A stretch of 64,000 nucleotides of DNA from Scenedesmus sp. ARA3 (taxonomy: Eukaryota; Chlorophyta; Chlorophyceae; Sphaeropleales; Scenedesmaceae), in contig RWJK01000525.1 in the NCBI GenBank assembly GCA_004335835.1, positions 59,634 to 123,633 on the forward strand, in the 5' to 3' direction. Below are positions 1 through 10,986 of this stretch, piece by piece. Below the pieces are notes generated by a model that was given only the letters and a program-made list of their open reading frames with translations, was not told where the DNA came from and made no database searches. Every line of letters starts with the position of its first letter. Position 1 is the first letter of the stretch. Both the position numbers and the translations under genes were made by a program.

Positions 1-946
1 GGGGGGCAAGGGGCATTACTCGTTGTCAGCCCTCCAGGCAATGCCCCAGTGGGTGGGGCATTGTTTGCGTCGTCACAAACGAACTCACTGCGGCAGTTAC
101 AAGTTACCCCTACCCCTAGGGCCTGAACGCCCGGCTGCCAAGGTGTCATGGTTTGGGGGTAATATGGCAGTTCACTTGAATGCAACCTGTACAGTACAGC
201 ATGTCTTTGATGTGTCAGCACCTAGGGCGGCATGCCAGCATGTGTTTGCCGACTGAAAGCATCAGGCTGGCACCGCCGGCTCTGGCCCGACAACACGAAG
301 CTCAGCGGCTGAGCGCTTGCCTGTTGCAGCGCAAGTCCTGGCTATTACCTTGGAGAACAGTCAGCGCCACCAACGCTAGAGAGCCACGCTGTCAAGTCTG
401 ACGTTGGGGTTTATCCCAGGCAGACCAGCTGGATCAGTCAGTCAAAGTCAGCTTGTGGCGATTTGACCAGCAATGCAAACAGTAGGCAGTCAAGGAGAAG
501 CTCCACTGAAGGCGCGGAGCTTGCTGTACAGGTGGCATGGTTTTCGCGTACACATGGGCAACCAGGCCAGTGCCTCTGATTGACTGACGAGGAGTGACAA
601 TGTTGCAGTACAAGTGTAGTGTTTGCAGTGTGCAAGGCACGGCACACAGCTCACAAACTGCATTTTACCTTTAATATGTATCTTGTTCAAGCGATCATGG
701 AGGCGATGATCAGCGCAGCTATGAGCCAAAAGCCTGGTCCCACCCCACGCGAAACGTGCAAGCGAGTGTCTCGGCCCAGCCAGTGTCAATGCTGCAGGAA
801 TACTGCGATCGCTGATAGCAGAACCTACATGCCAAGCAGCATGCTTTAGCTCCCTGATCACAGCGATCAGGGCGGCAATTCGCCAAGCTCTCCTTGCAGT
901 ACCGAAATCATGCAGTATCTGTAGTAAAGGCTGAAACATTACGATC
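1..946. other. 5' flank of the MO25 gene, no gene recognised
   Basis: I see no exon with good splice sites or recognisable protein similarity here. The open frames are short and overlap on both strands. The last few hundred bases probably hold the promoter and 5' UTR of the MO25 gene that starts at 947, but I cannot point to a specific promoter element. Confidence 0.5.
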
Positions 947-2871
947 ATGCCGCAACTGTTTGATATACGCAAGCTTGTGAAGGAGCGCCCGAAGACACCC
1001 GCTGAGGTGCTGAGCAAGGCATGCGCGGCGCTGGAGGCCTTGGAGCAGCTGGGGCGGGAGCGAGGAGAGAAAGAAGAAGCTACTGTGCGGAAAAACCTCG
1101 GCTACTTGAAGTTCTGGCTCTTCGGCGATGAGCAGGGCCATGACCCTACCCGCGAGGGCGTGCTGGCGCTAGCCCAGGAGGTATGGGCGAGGTCTAGCTG
1201 TTGAAAAGTACTGTATGCATGCATCTGGAGTTGCGAATAGCAGCTTGTTGCACCAAGGGTAGACTTGTACCTGGCAGGCAGCAAGACCTGCACACCCTTC
1301 CCAACCCCCATCCAGCAGCACCATCACTGCTGCAATTGCGCATGCACGTGCGTGCGCATCAATGCAGATCATACGAAGCACATGAAAGACCTCTGGTATA
1401 AGTGTGCGGCTCCTGCTTTAGCCTGTCAGCTCTGGCACATGTGCCTGCGCAAACGTTGGAAGTGCTGCACCTGGTACGCACCGATGCACGCTTGCTGTGC
1501 ATCGCACAGCATACGGCAGTGCACTCAGCTGCTGTGGATAGGCAGCGGCGTTTTCTGTGCTTTCGTGATGCCAGGAATCCTCGCAACATCATGCTGCGGT
1601 CATAACCAGCAACAGCAACGCGCAGCCACAGCATCGGGTGAAGCAGCAGTGAAGGAGGCCAGGTGCATGTGCGCACGCGCGGGGCTTCCTGCAAGACAGT
1701 GCTGCAATGCCATTTTACTTGTTCGGAACAAAGCATCTGCATTGTTCACAGCAGCAGGTAGTGGGGCATGCCGTTGCAGCATTCCTTTCGCCTGTAGCCG
1801 CAACCCTGCCTGGGCAAATCTATACAGGTCGCAGCAGTGCGCAGACACCAACGATCACAGTGCAGCTGCCCTGAAGCAGCCGACCTGCTTCTCTCAATAG
1901 CAAAAGCATCCAATTTCGCCCAACCGAGTGAGCCACAGCAGTTCCATGGCCATCAACAGCTTTCGTACGCTAGCTTCGGCACTTCTCTCCACACCTGCAA
2001 GCCCTCTTGTGCCTCACCACGCCTCCCAGCGCCCCCCTCCACCTGCCTTGCGTGTCAGACAATCCACCTGCTGCTGCTCACCCCCCTGCTTTGCCTGCAT
2101 GCTGCCAGGCCAGCACTGATCGTGCCTCTTCTGTGCTTCGTCTTCTGCTTGCTGCCTGCTGTTCTGTCCCCCAGGTGGTGCGCACCGACTTTGTGCTGAA
2201 GCTGGTGGGCAACATCGGCCTGCTGGACTTTGAGACGCGCAAGGACGCAGCACAGGTGCGCCAGCGCCTCAAAGCATTAGCGGCGCCTCAAAGCATTAAT
2301 CTGGCAGCCGATGCAATGGCTGCATCCAATGCATCCTCTTCTGCATTCACTTTGTTGGCTGGCAAGCAAAAGTTGCGATGCTGAGTGCTTACACCCAGCA
2401 CATACCAGCACCACAGCAGGGTCGTACATATATCATCTTTCTGCGTGCACCTGCACAGGTGTTTGGCGCGCTGGTGCGCATCAAGGAGGACGCCGCGGAG
2501 CGCTCCCCCGGGGCCATCTACGTGGAGCGCCACCCGCAGATACTGCGGCTGCTGTTCCAGGGGTGAGGGGCGCAGGCTGCAGCAGCTGTCATGCAGTTTG
2601 AGGCATGCGGCATGTGGCGCGGCAGCGAAGCATTGCACAACAGCGCTGGATCAGCGATGAGCGTAACATGGACTGTAGGAGCCAGCATAGGTGCTGGACC
2701 TCAAAGCGGCAGCCAGGTGGTTGAGAAGTAACGGTTTACCTTGAGTAGTAGAGTGGTGGTCAGCGTCGTGGCCTGCATGGTGTTCCGTGAACATTCGACC
2801 CTCCAAGTTCAGCGGGATGCTGCTAATCACAGATGTCACATGCAGTGCTGCACCTGAAGCTGTAGCACCGG

Positions 2872-2904
<33 letters not shown>

Positions 2905-3813
2905 AGGTACGATGACCCCGCCATCGCGCTCAACTGTGGCAGCATGTACAGGGACTGCATTAGGGACGAGACGCTGGCAACGTGAGTGCTGCTGGCAGCG
3001 CGGCGCAAGCAGCAGCATGCTGGACATGTGCACCCGTGCTATGCTTCAGCGCCTGGCAGTGCAGCTTACAGCTGTGCCGTGCTTGCGGCAATGTAGCACG
3101 TGTGGCATGGCAGCATGCATGCAGCAGGCACACTCGTTGCTTGCTGCAAGTAGTTTCAGCGTGCATGTTGTTCCAGCGTGCATTTTGTTCCAGCCTGCAT
3201 GTCGTTCCAGGGAGCAGCACCGGGTGATCAGCACGGCTGTGCTGCTCTATCTGCTGGGGCTGTTCTGTCTTGTGCACGTTGTTGTTGGCTGACTGTGGTT
3301 CTTATTGTGTCATTGTTGTGCGCTGCCATCTATCTCTGCTGTTGCAGCATGGAGCTGTATGGCGAGGACCTCATGGAGTTCTTCCAGCGCGTGGAGGTGG
3401 CCAACTTTGAGATCGCCTCCGACGCATTCTCCTCGTTCAAGGTGACGTGCGGCAGCAGCAGCAGCAGCAGCAGCAGCAGCGGCGGCAGCTGGGAAGGAGC
3501 ACGTGCTGGTGGCAGCAGCAGCAGCAGCATGGGGAGGTTGATGTATGTGACAGCGGCCGACAGCAGCAGCAGCAATGTTGATTGTGCTGTTTGTGCCCGT
3601 CAGCCACAGCTGATGGATAAACGTGGAAGCCTGTGAATCGCTGTGCACAGCTGGCAAAGACCCTTCGCTGGCAACCTGTGGCAGTGACAGCTACAGTGCC
3701 TGGTGGCCGGCCGCCACATGACAATCCATCATGTGGCTTGCCTGCAAGTATGCACACTGCTAGCATGCCCTTGCTGCTGGGAGCATCATGTTTCTGTGCT
3801 AATAATAATAATG

Positions 3814-3891
<78 letters not shown>

Positions 3892-5663
3892 TTAATAATA
3901 ATAATAATAATATGCTTCTGTGCTGTGGCGCTTGCAGTGTGTCGTGCTGACTGCTGATGTTTTTGTTGTTCATTGTTTTCATTTACTTTCCTGCAGGACC
4001 TGCTGACGCGGCACAAGCAGGTGGTGGCGCAGTTCCTGCAGGACAACTTCACGCGCTTCTTCGACGCCTTCGCGGCGCTGCTGCAGAGCAACAACTACGT
4101 CACGCGGCGGCAATCCCTGAAGGTGAGGGCGCACCGCGCGAGCGCCGGTTGTCTGACATGTTAGGTCCAACCTGGCTTGTTAGCGATGCAGTGCGCAGCA
4201 AATCTTCTTTACGTTGCTGGTTCTTTGGTCAGGGTGCGGTTGTTGTTGGCAGTGCCCAGAGTGGGTACATACAGCAACAGCAGGGCGGCCCTGTTGACCA
4301 CAAAACAATGCAGCAGGCACTTGGTTGTGCTGTTTGTGTGCTGCTGATCTTGCTCCAATAACCAGCTGTCCACACCAGCATTACTGATGCTTGCTGTTGA
4401 CTGAGCTGTGCTGTGTGTGTGATGCTGCCTGCTGCTGCAGCTGCTGGGCGAGCTGCTGCTGGACCGCTGCAACGTGCGGCTGATGATGCGCTACGTGAGC
4501 GACGTGAAGAACCTGATGCAGATGATGCTGCTGCTCAAGGACAGCAGCCGCAACATCCAGTTCGAGGCCTTTCACGTCTTCAAGGTGGGCAGGGTGGCGG
4601 GCTGCTGTGATGATGCAGCATGCAGGCATGCAGCGACAGCATTGCAGCGCTGCTGCTGGTGGAGCAGCCACCCAAAGCCTTGTGTGTACAGCAGAGTCCT
4701 GCACAGGCCCGTACGTGTAGTCATCTGTTGTACATTGCTGCAGCTCGCTTTGCCAGCACCTGAGTGATCAGTTATCCATGCCTCAGCACAGGGTGGTTGC
4801 CTGCTGTCAGTCTGTCCCCACTCATGGGCCGCACCATGCCTCTGTTCCTCTTCCCACATACCTCCGGTCTTCTCTCTGCGCCATGTGTTGCTGCGCCATG
4901 TGTTGCTGCGCTGTGTGTGTGGCTGTGCCCTACCCGCTGCGCCGCCAGGTGTTTGTGGCCAACCCCAACAAGCCTCAGGCCATCGTGGACATCCTGACCA
5001 ACAACAGGGAGAAGCTGCTCAAGTACCTGGAGGACTTCCACACTGACAGGGGTGAGGGAACAGGACGCCAGCAGCAGCAGCGGCAGCGTTTGTTGCAGTG
5101 GTTGTTAGTGGTTGTAGCAGTATTGAGCAGCAGGTCGCTTTTTTGTGCAACCTTTGCAAGCAGAGGATGATGTGTGTCTGGTCCGTGTACATGGTTACGT
5201 TGCTGCAATGCCGGGGACTGCCAGGAAGGGACAGTTCCCAGCGCTGCTCATGGTGTTTGGCTGTGTGCTGCAGCAGATCACATGCTGTATGCCCACTGCG
5301 GGACCATTTGAACATATGTGTGCAATACCCGCGACTCTTAGCTGTCTAATACGTCCTTCACTTGCTGCAGACGAGGACGAGCAGTTCAAGGAGGAGAAGG
5401 CAGTCATAATCCGAGAGATATCCCTGCTGGGCAGGGAGCAGCAGCAGCAGCAGCAGCCGCCCGCGGCAGGCACGCCTGCGCAGCAACAGCAAGAACAGCA
5501 GGAACAGCAGCAGCCAGCGCTGGCAGCTCCGCAGCAGCAACAGCAGCCGGGCGACCTAGCACCACAGGCAGCAGCAGCAGCAGCAGGTCATCAGGAGGGC
5601 CCTTCAGCAGCCGCAGCTGGCTCAGCGCCAGCTGCTGCCGGCAGCAACGAAGGCGTCAGCTAG
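947..5663 (+). CDS. MO25: MO25 / CAB39-like scaffold protein (9 exons)
   Basis: MO25 (CAB39, Hym) is an armadillo-like helical scaffold that binds and activates STE20/LKB1-type kinases in the cytosol. Exons, all with GT-AG ends and matching phase: 947-1180, 2175-2255, 2459-2562, 2907-2981, 3348-3441, 3997-4122, 4441-4584, 4949-5051, 5371-5663. This gives 417 residues. The start ATG opens [18 protein letters not shown], close to the usual MO25 N-terminus. Other family stretches are [55 protein letters not shown] and [16 protein letters not shown], in family order. The family is normally about 330-345 residues. The surplus here is a Gln/Ala/Pro-rich tail of about 80 residues after the conserved ISLLGREQ end, encoded by CAG/GCA runs in the last exon. 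Introns carry a CTG run (2873-2906) and an AAT microsatellite (3801-3912). Identity is very secure; the function of the tail is unknown. Confidence 0.95.
2873..2906 (+). repeat. (CTG)n run ending in a 3' splice site
   Basis: About ten CTG triplets run directly into the CAG acceptor of MO25 exon 4. The repeat itself serves as the pyrimidine-bearing tract and its last unit reads CTGCAG. The same arrangement recurs at several introns in this window. Confidence 0.85.
3452..3480 (+). repeat. (GCA)n microsatellite in MO25 intron 5
   Basis: A GCA/AGC triplet run begins about ten bases after the exon 5 donor at 3442. It is intronic, so it is not translated in the main model. It lengthens an open frame past the donor and could mislead gene finders into reading through. 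Confidence 0.8.
3801..3912. repeat. (AAT)n microsatellite, about 110 bp
   Basis: Near-perfect AAT triplets with single interruptions (ATG, AAC, ATT units) fill most of this stretch of MO25 intron 5. It is the only long A/T-only microsatellite in a window otherwise dominated by CAG/CTG repeats, and it yields spurious poly-Asn and poly-Ile open frames. Confidence 0.95.
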
Positions 5664-6932
5664 CAGCGCGTTTAGAGGCAGGCAGGGGTTGCAGCAGCCA
5701 GTGGTAGGAGCCCCGCAGCAGCAGCAGCAGCAGCCGGGGGGCATTCGGCTGTGCGTGGGAGGGTTGGCAGCATGCGGGTGGGTGGGTGAAATGGGAGGGT
5801 GGGGGCAGGTGGGCAATCGGTTGCAGAGGGATGCAGCAAGGGTTGGGCTAGCAGGGGTTGGGTTAGCAGGGATCAGCAGGGTTGAGCAATGATGCATTTT
5901 GTTTATGTCAAGCAGGCGATGTGGTTGGGTGGAATTGGGTGGAATTGGTGTGGAGCTTAGCATGCAACTGTCTCAGAATCCACCTGGGAGGGCTGGCGCA
6001 TGTGCTGTGTCCAGCCACGTTCGGTGGTCCTGGTTTGTGTGCAATCTCCGCATGCAGCGCGGCACAAATGACAGCATGATGGCGTGCATGGTGCGTCCTG
6101 ATGATGTGCATTGCCTGCGTGGGTGGCTGTATGTTGAGTTGCTGACATGGCGTTGGCTTTTCATCACAGTTCAGCATGACAAGGGCCGTTTAGAATGTCA
6201 AGGTCAGCGTGCATGGATTTCATCGATGTACTCATTGCATTCAAGTCAGACAAGGTGGCGTCATGGCCAAGTGGGCCCAGTGTATTTGGCCAAGCATCAC
6301 TCCCGCCTGCGTGCCAGCAGGGTTGGGGTGATTACACCTGCAGCCAGCACACCGTGTGCGCACATGACTTGCAGCCGCCATTGCGGCATGTACTGCATTC
6401 AGGCTGGGTTAAAGCGGCTGCTCTGGCACGCCTTGCATGCATCCATGTGAGTCTTGCCACGTTGTGCGCATGCAAGTAACTTCTGAACGTTTTAACAGGC
6501 ACAGGCGCAAGGGAGGGATCTGCATACCTGCAGTGCCACGTCAGACACATCCTCTCTCTCACATCGCCTGTCTGCTGAGTGCAGCACGCGACTTTAAATG
6601 ATACACAATTGATAAAGTTACCAGGCCTATCTCAATGCACTGCTGTCATGTGAGGTGTTACATGGTCCAGACGTTCTGGCAGCAACCCATCCTGAAGAGC
6701 TGCGCCCGCCTCGTGCTCAGGTCTCTTTTCGGGTGTGAAGCGGGGCCGGGGCTGCTGCGTCGCTTGTTTCTCAGGGGCTGAAGACTTGTTTCACTTGTGG
6801 TCTGGCTCTTCGGGACTGATCACTCTTCACTCAGCCCGTCCAGTGGACCAAACAGTTATTTCAGCCTTCCAAAAAACCCATATACCATATCACCGGCCAA
6901 CAAGTCAAGCCGCCTGCCACGGCAGCTCAGCC
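5664..6932. other. Intergenic: MO25 3' region and sigma factor promoter region
   Basis: No protein-coding exon is recognised. The first part is probably the MO25 3' UTR. It contains imperfect GGGTTGGGCTAGCAG-type direct repeats around 5830-5885. The part just before 6933 should hold the 5' UTR of the sigma factor gene, which is in the same orientation. Confidence 0.5.
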
Positions 6933-9900
6933 ATGTCTCAGCCCGTTGCCTCGCTTGGCCTGCTTAGGCCGGCTGCATGCACACGGAGTGCAATCTCTGC
7001 AGGCAGTTCAATTGTTCCTTTCGTCAATGGCCCGCACAGGCGCTCCCTGTTCCGCAGCAGGGCTTGGCGTCCGCGATTGGTGGGCTGCAGGGTAGCGATG
7101 CAGCCTGTGGACGTTCGGGACGAGTATGTTGAAGCTCATGCTCAGCCAGTGGACGCCAGCACGCTATCCAGCAACCAGTTCCGCGCCCACGACCTTGCCA
7201 CCCAGGACTTGCAGCAGCTGCAGTACCTGGTGGCTCAGATGAAGGACATCTCAGTCCAGGTGCAAGAGGAGCTGCACACCGCCCAGGAATGGCAGCCCAG
7301 AGACTACGGATACATCCTTGAGGTAAGGCACAGCCCACCTGCGCTTGGCGTGCTTTGGCTCCACCTTTTTGCGCGGCTGCCAACATGCATGGCTTGGTGC
7401 TTTTGCCACTGGGACAACTTGGCTCTGCCTGCATGCTGCTGCTGCTCCTGTGCACCCCTGCCTACTGCTTTCCCAGCTCAGTGGCGTAGCTTCCTCCCAT
7501 GCTGTGCTTCTCATCATCCTGCAACCATCCATTCTTGCTGCTGCAGCCGGACACCCAGCAGAAGTTCAAGGCAACCTACCGTGAAGTGCGCAAGAAGGAG
7601 AAGATCCTGGCAAAGCAGGAGAAGCAGGAGAAAGCAGCGGCACGCCAGCTGCGCCGCGAGTTGCGGGCATCTGGCAAGGAGCACCTCGCAGCTGTCGCAC
7701 CACTAGTCGATGACAGCAGCATGCAGCCGCAGCAGCACGTTGAGACACCTGTCCAGCAGCCGCAGCAGCAGCAGCCAGCGCAGGTTGAGCCAGCGGCTGA
7801 CCGCAAGGCAAGGCGCGAGCAGCAGCGGCTGCAGCGCGCAGCCTCTGCAGCTGCTGCCCCAGCTGTGCTGCAGCAGCAGCCAGTGGAGCAGCAGCTTCAG
7901 CAGCAGCCTGAACAGGTGCAGCCCCAGCAGCCAGCAGCGGCTGATGCTGCAGGGTCACCTGTGGTGCAGCGCCGTGCGAAGCAGCAGCAGCAGCAGCAGG
8001 CGGTAACTGCAGCCCAGCAGCAGCAGCCTGCAGGACGCGCTAGGCGCCGTCGCAGCTCAACTTCTGCTGCAGCAGCAGCAGCAGGAGCAGCAGTGGCAGC
8101 ACCTGCACCTGTGCAAGACATCAGTAGCAGTAGCAGCAGCCAGCAGCCAGAGCAGCAGCCAGCAGCTAGCAGGGGCCTGCCTGTAGCAGCGCAGGCAGCA
8201 GCAACAGCGGCAGCACCTGCGGCGGCTGCTCCTGCTTCACCAGCAGAGGCATCCTACATGCAGCAGCGGCAGAACCCCAAAGCAGCAGCAGCTGCGGCAC
8301 TGTTCTCAGCGCCACAGCCAGCACAGGAAGCAGCACCAGCAGCAGCATCAGTAGCCCTTTCTCAGCCACTCAGCAGCAGCTCTGCCTCTGGACAGCTTGG
8401 TTTTGTGCCACTCGTGCTGGAGCGTAACCCTGTGGCAGCACGGGGCAGTGCTGCTGTGCGTGCATCACGGCGTGTGGTGCGCGGCACTGGCGCTAGCAGC
8501 AGCAGCAGCCGCAACCGGCCAGGTGCTGCAGGTGCAGCAGCACTGGCGGTGCAGTCTACCCAGGCACCCATGGTGGCGCCAGTGCCTGAGGCACGCAAGC
8601 TGGTTGACAACAACGTGAACGGCCTGGTGCGTGGCTGGCTGGTCAAGCTTGTGTGGTGCTCTAGCTGAAACCCTGCTTGTTTGTGGACTTCCGCCTGCTT
8701 TGCTGCCTGTGGCCTTGTAATCGCCCGCCCCGCTAGCGCGGACGTCCTGCACATATCCGTGCTGACGTGCCTTGCTCTGCTTGCCGCCTGCTCCTGCCCG
8801 CCTTGCCGCTGCACCCCACCCCTTGCGAACCATGCGCGTGGACCTGCTGTCTGCCGATCAGCTGCACATGATCGGTTCTGACGTGCCTTGCTCCGTGTGC
8901 CTCCCTCTTGCCCGCCGTGCTGCTGCACTCCACCCGCCCCCCTTGCAGGACATGCGCGTGGACCTGCTGTCAGCCGAGCAGGAGCGCGACCTGGCCTCCA
9001 TGGTGCAGGACCTGCTGCAGCTGGAGGCACTGGCCAAGGAGCTCAGCACCACCCTGGGCAGGGCCCCCAGTGACTTTGAGTGGATGGAGGCAGCTGGCGC
9101 GGCGCCGCAGCCGGATGCGGGGCCGGAAGATGTGCGCGCAGCAGTGCAGCTGTTCCAGGGCAGGCTGCAGCACGGCAGGGCGGCGAAGCAGGTGCGGCGT
9201 GTGTGGGGTGCGATGGGGTGCGGCGCTGTGCAGCGCTGTGCGGAGGGTTGTGCGGGCGCGCTGCCATTGTTTTGTTGCAGTCTCTTTTGCAGCCGTACAT
9301 CCTTTGTGTGACAACAGTTCCCCCCAGATGCTACCCACACCTTGCTGTCCGGCCACGTGTCCGTGCTTTTTGGCATCCATGTTGATCTTGCTACCCATCA
9401 CATTACAGTTATTCCAATTTCTCCAATGTCTGTGGCGAACCTCTTCATTCACATCACCTGCTGTACTTTGTTCTTCCTTCCTGCAGCTGATGATCAGCGC
9501 CAACTACAAGCTGGTGGTGTCCATCTGCCGCAAGTACAGCGGCTACGGCCTGGCCCTGGGCGACCTCATCAACGAGGGCGTGGCGGGGCTGGTGAAGGGC
9601 GTGGAGCGCTTCGAGCCCTCCAAGGGCTGCAAGTTCTCCACCTACGCGCACTGGTGGATCCGCCAGGGCATCACGCGCAGCCTGCAGGAGCAGGGACGCC
9701 TCGTGAGGTGAGTGAGGTCATGGGGCCGGGTGGTGGTGACATGGCGGTGTTTCTGTCTGCAGTTTGTCCTGTAAGCTTTTGCAGTACAGTGCGGCTGGGG
9801 TGCGGCCTCATTTCGCAAGCACCCGCTAGAGCCACACACGAACACCTGGGCTTGCCAGCGCTTGGTGCTCCATCATGCCTCAAACATCACCCTCTGCTGC

Positions 9901-10986
9901 GCTCCCTACCTACATGTTTAACTCACCCACTTCACCTGCTGCTGCGCCCACCCCTCGCCCCGCAGGCTGCCCAGCCACCTGCAGGAGATGCTGACCAAGA
10001 TGACCAAGGTCTCCCGCGCCTTTGAGGCGCAGTACGGCCGCGAGCCGACGCTTGCTGACCTGGCGGCTGAGCTCAATGTGGAGCCGGCCAAGATCGCTGA
10101 TGCTTATGAGGCCGTGTTCACGCACCGCAGCCTGGACCAGCCCATGGGCGACAGTGAGGGCGCCACGCTGGGCGACGTGCTGGAGGTGGGTGGTGTTGTA
10201 ATAAATGGCTGGTTGGGGGCGGCGGTGCAGGTGCATATGCTCGATGAGGGATGTCGCTGCATGCAACGTCTTGTCGCATTCGGTCTCTGTGTCTTGTTTG
10301 TGGTTTGTTAGACACAGCTTCGCCTGTGGCTTCGTATCTGTCCTGACATGTTGGTTGCCGCCATGTTGTACTCTCTTCTCTCGCCCTGCAGGACGAGCGC
10401 GCGCTGGGCCCTGATGACGCGGCCTACACGGACTCGCTGAAGCACGACCTGGAGGGTGTGCTGGCCAACCTGCCGGCGCGCGAGGCTGGCGTGCTGCGCA
10501 TGCGCTTCGGGCTGGTGGACGGCACCGAGCACACGCTGGACGAGATCGGGCTGCAGTTCAATGTGAGTGAGAGATTAGTTGCAGCCAGTTGGTGCATACC
10601 TGCGCTTCAGTGCAGGGCCTGTGGGTTTTTACTGTGGTGTGCTGTCGGGTGATCGATCAGCTGGGGCTGGAAAGCAAAAAGCGACATTACTCGCTGCATG
10701 CTATGCATCCAGCTGCGCACACATCGGTGCTGCGCACCTGCTAGTCAACGCTCCCTGTGTTTTGCGCTGACTTTCGTGCGCTCCGTCTGTTTGTTTGTTC
10801 CGTGACTTTTTTTCACCTGCGCAGGTGACGCGTGAGCGCATCCGTCAGATCGAGGCCAAGGCCATCCGCCAGCTGCGCGCACGCCAGCTGCAGCCGGGCA
10901 GCGTCATTGCTGACTACCAGGAGGGCAGCATGGACAGCAAAGTGCTGGCTTCGCGCACCTCCTCCGGCACACGCAAGCAGTCCTAA
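6933..10986 (+). CDS. RPOD: Plastid RNA polymerase sigma factor (sigma-70 family, 7 exons)
   Basis: Bacterial-type sigma factor expected to direct the plastid-encoded RNA polymerase to chloroplast promoters. Exons: 6933-7322, 7547-8626, 8949-9191, 9487-9707, 9966-10185, 10392-10562, 10825-10986; 828 residues, all phases consistent. The N-terminus is rich in Ser, Arg and Ala, like an algal plastid transit peptide. Exon 2 (360 residues) is mostly Gln/Ala/Ser low complexity after a basic coiled-coil start. Region 2 lies in exon 4 (about residues 572-645): GLALGDLINEGVAGLVKGVE, then region 2.4 with KFSTYAHWWIRQGITRS. Region 3 is in exon 5 (PSHLQEMLTKMTK). Region 4 spans exons 6-7, with the helix-turn-helix VTRERIRQIEAKAIRQLR. 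The start was chosen as the ATG opening the transit-like peptide; upstream in-frame sequence looks non-coding. Green algae usually have one such gene, but copy number cannot be judged from here. Confidence 0.93.
8764..8981 (+). repeat. Tandem duplication of a 3' splice junction and exon start
   Basis: Two diverged copies at an offset of about 116-120 bp. Each begins GACGTGCCTTGCT (8764 and 8880) and runs through a pyrimidine-rich stretch into ATGCGCGTGGACCTGCTGTC (8832 and 8952). The downstream copy carries the real acceptor (TTGCAG) of sigma factor exon 3. In the upstream copy that position reads TTGCGA, so it is a dead acceptor followed by a relic of the first ten exon codons. Confidence 0.9.

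Noticed and set aside
3633..3957. Poly-Asn / poly-Ile open frames
   Set aside because: They are translations of the AAT microsatellite inside a MO25 intron, with no splice or start support.
8823..8870. Extra exon of the sigma factor gene
   Set aside because: The sequence matches the start of exon 3, but its acceptor reads TTGCGA and the frame continues into non-coding sequence. It is a duplicated relic.
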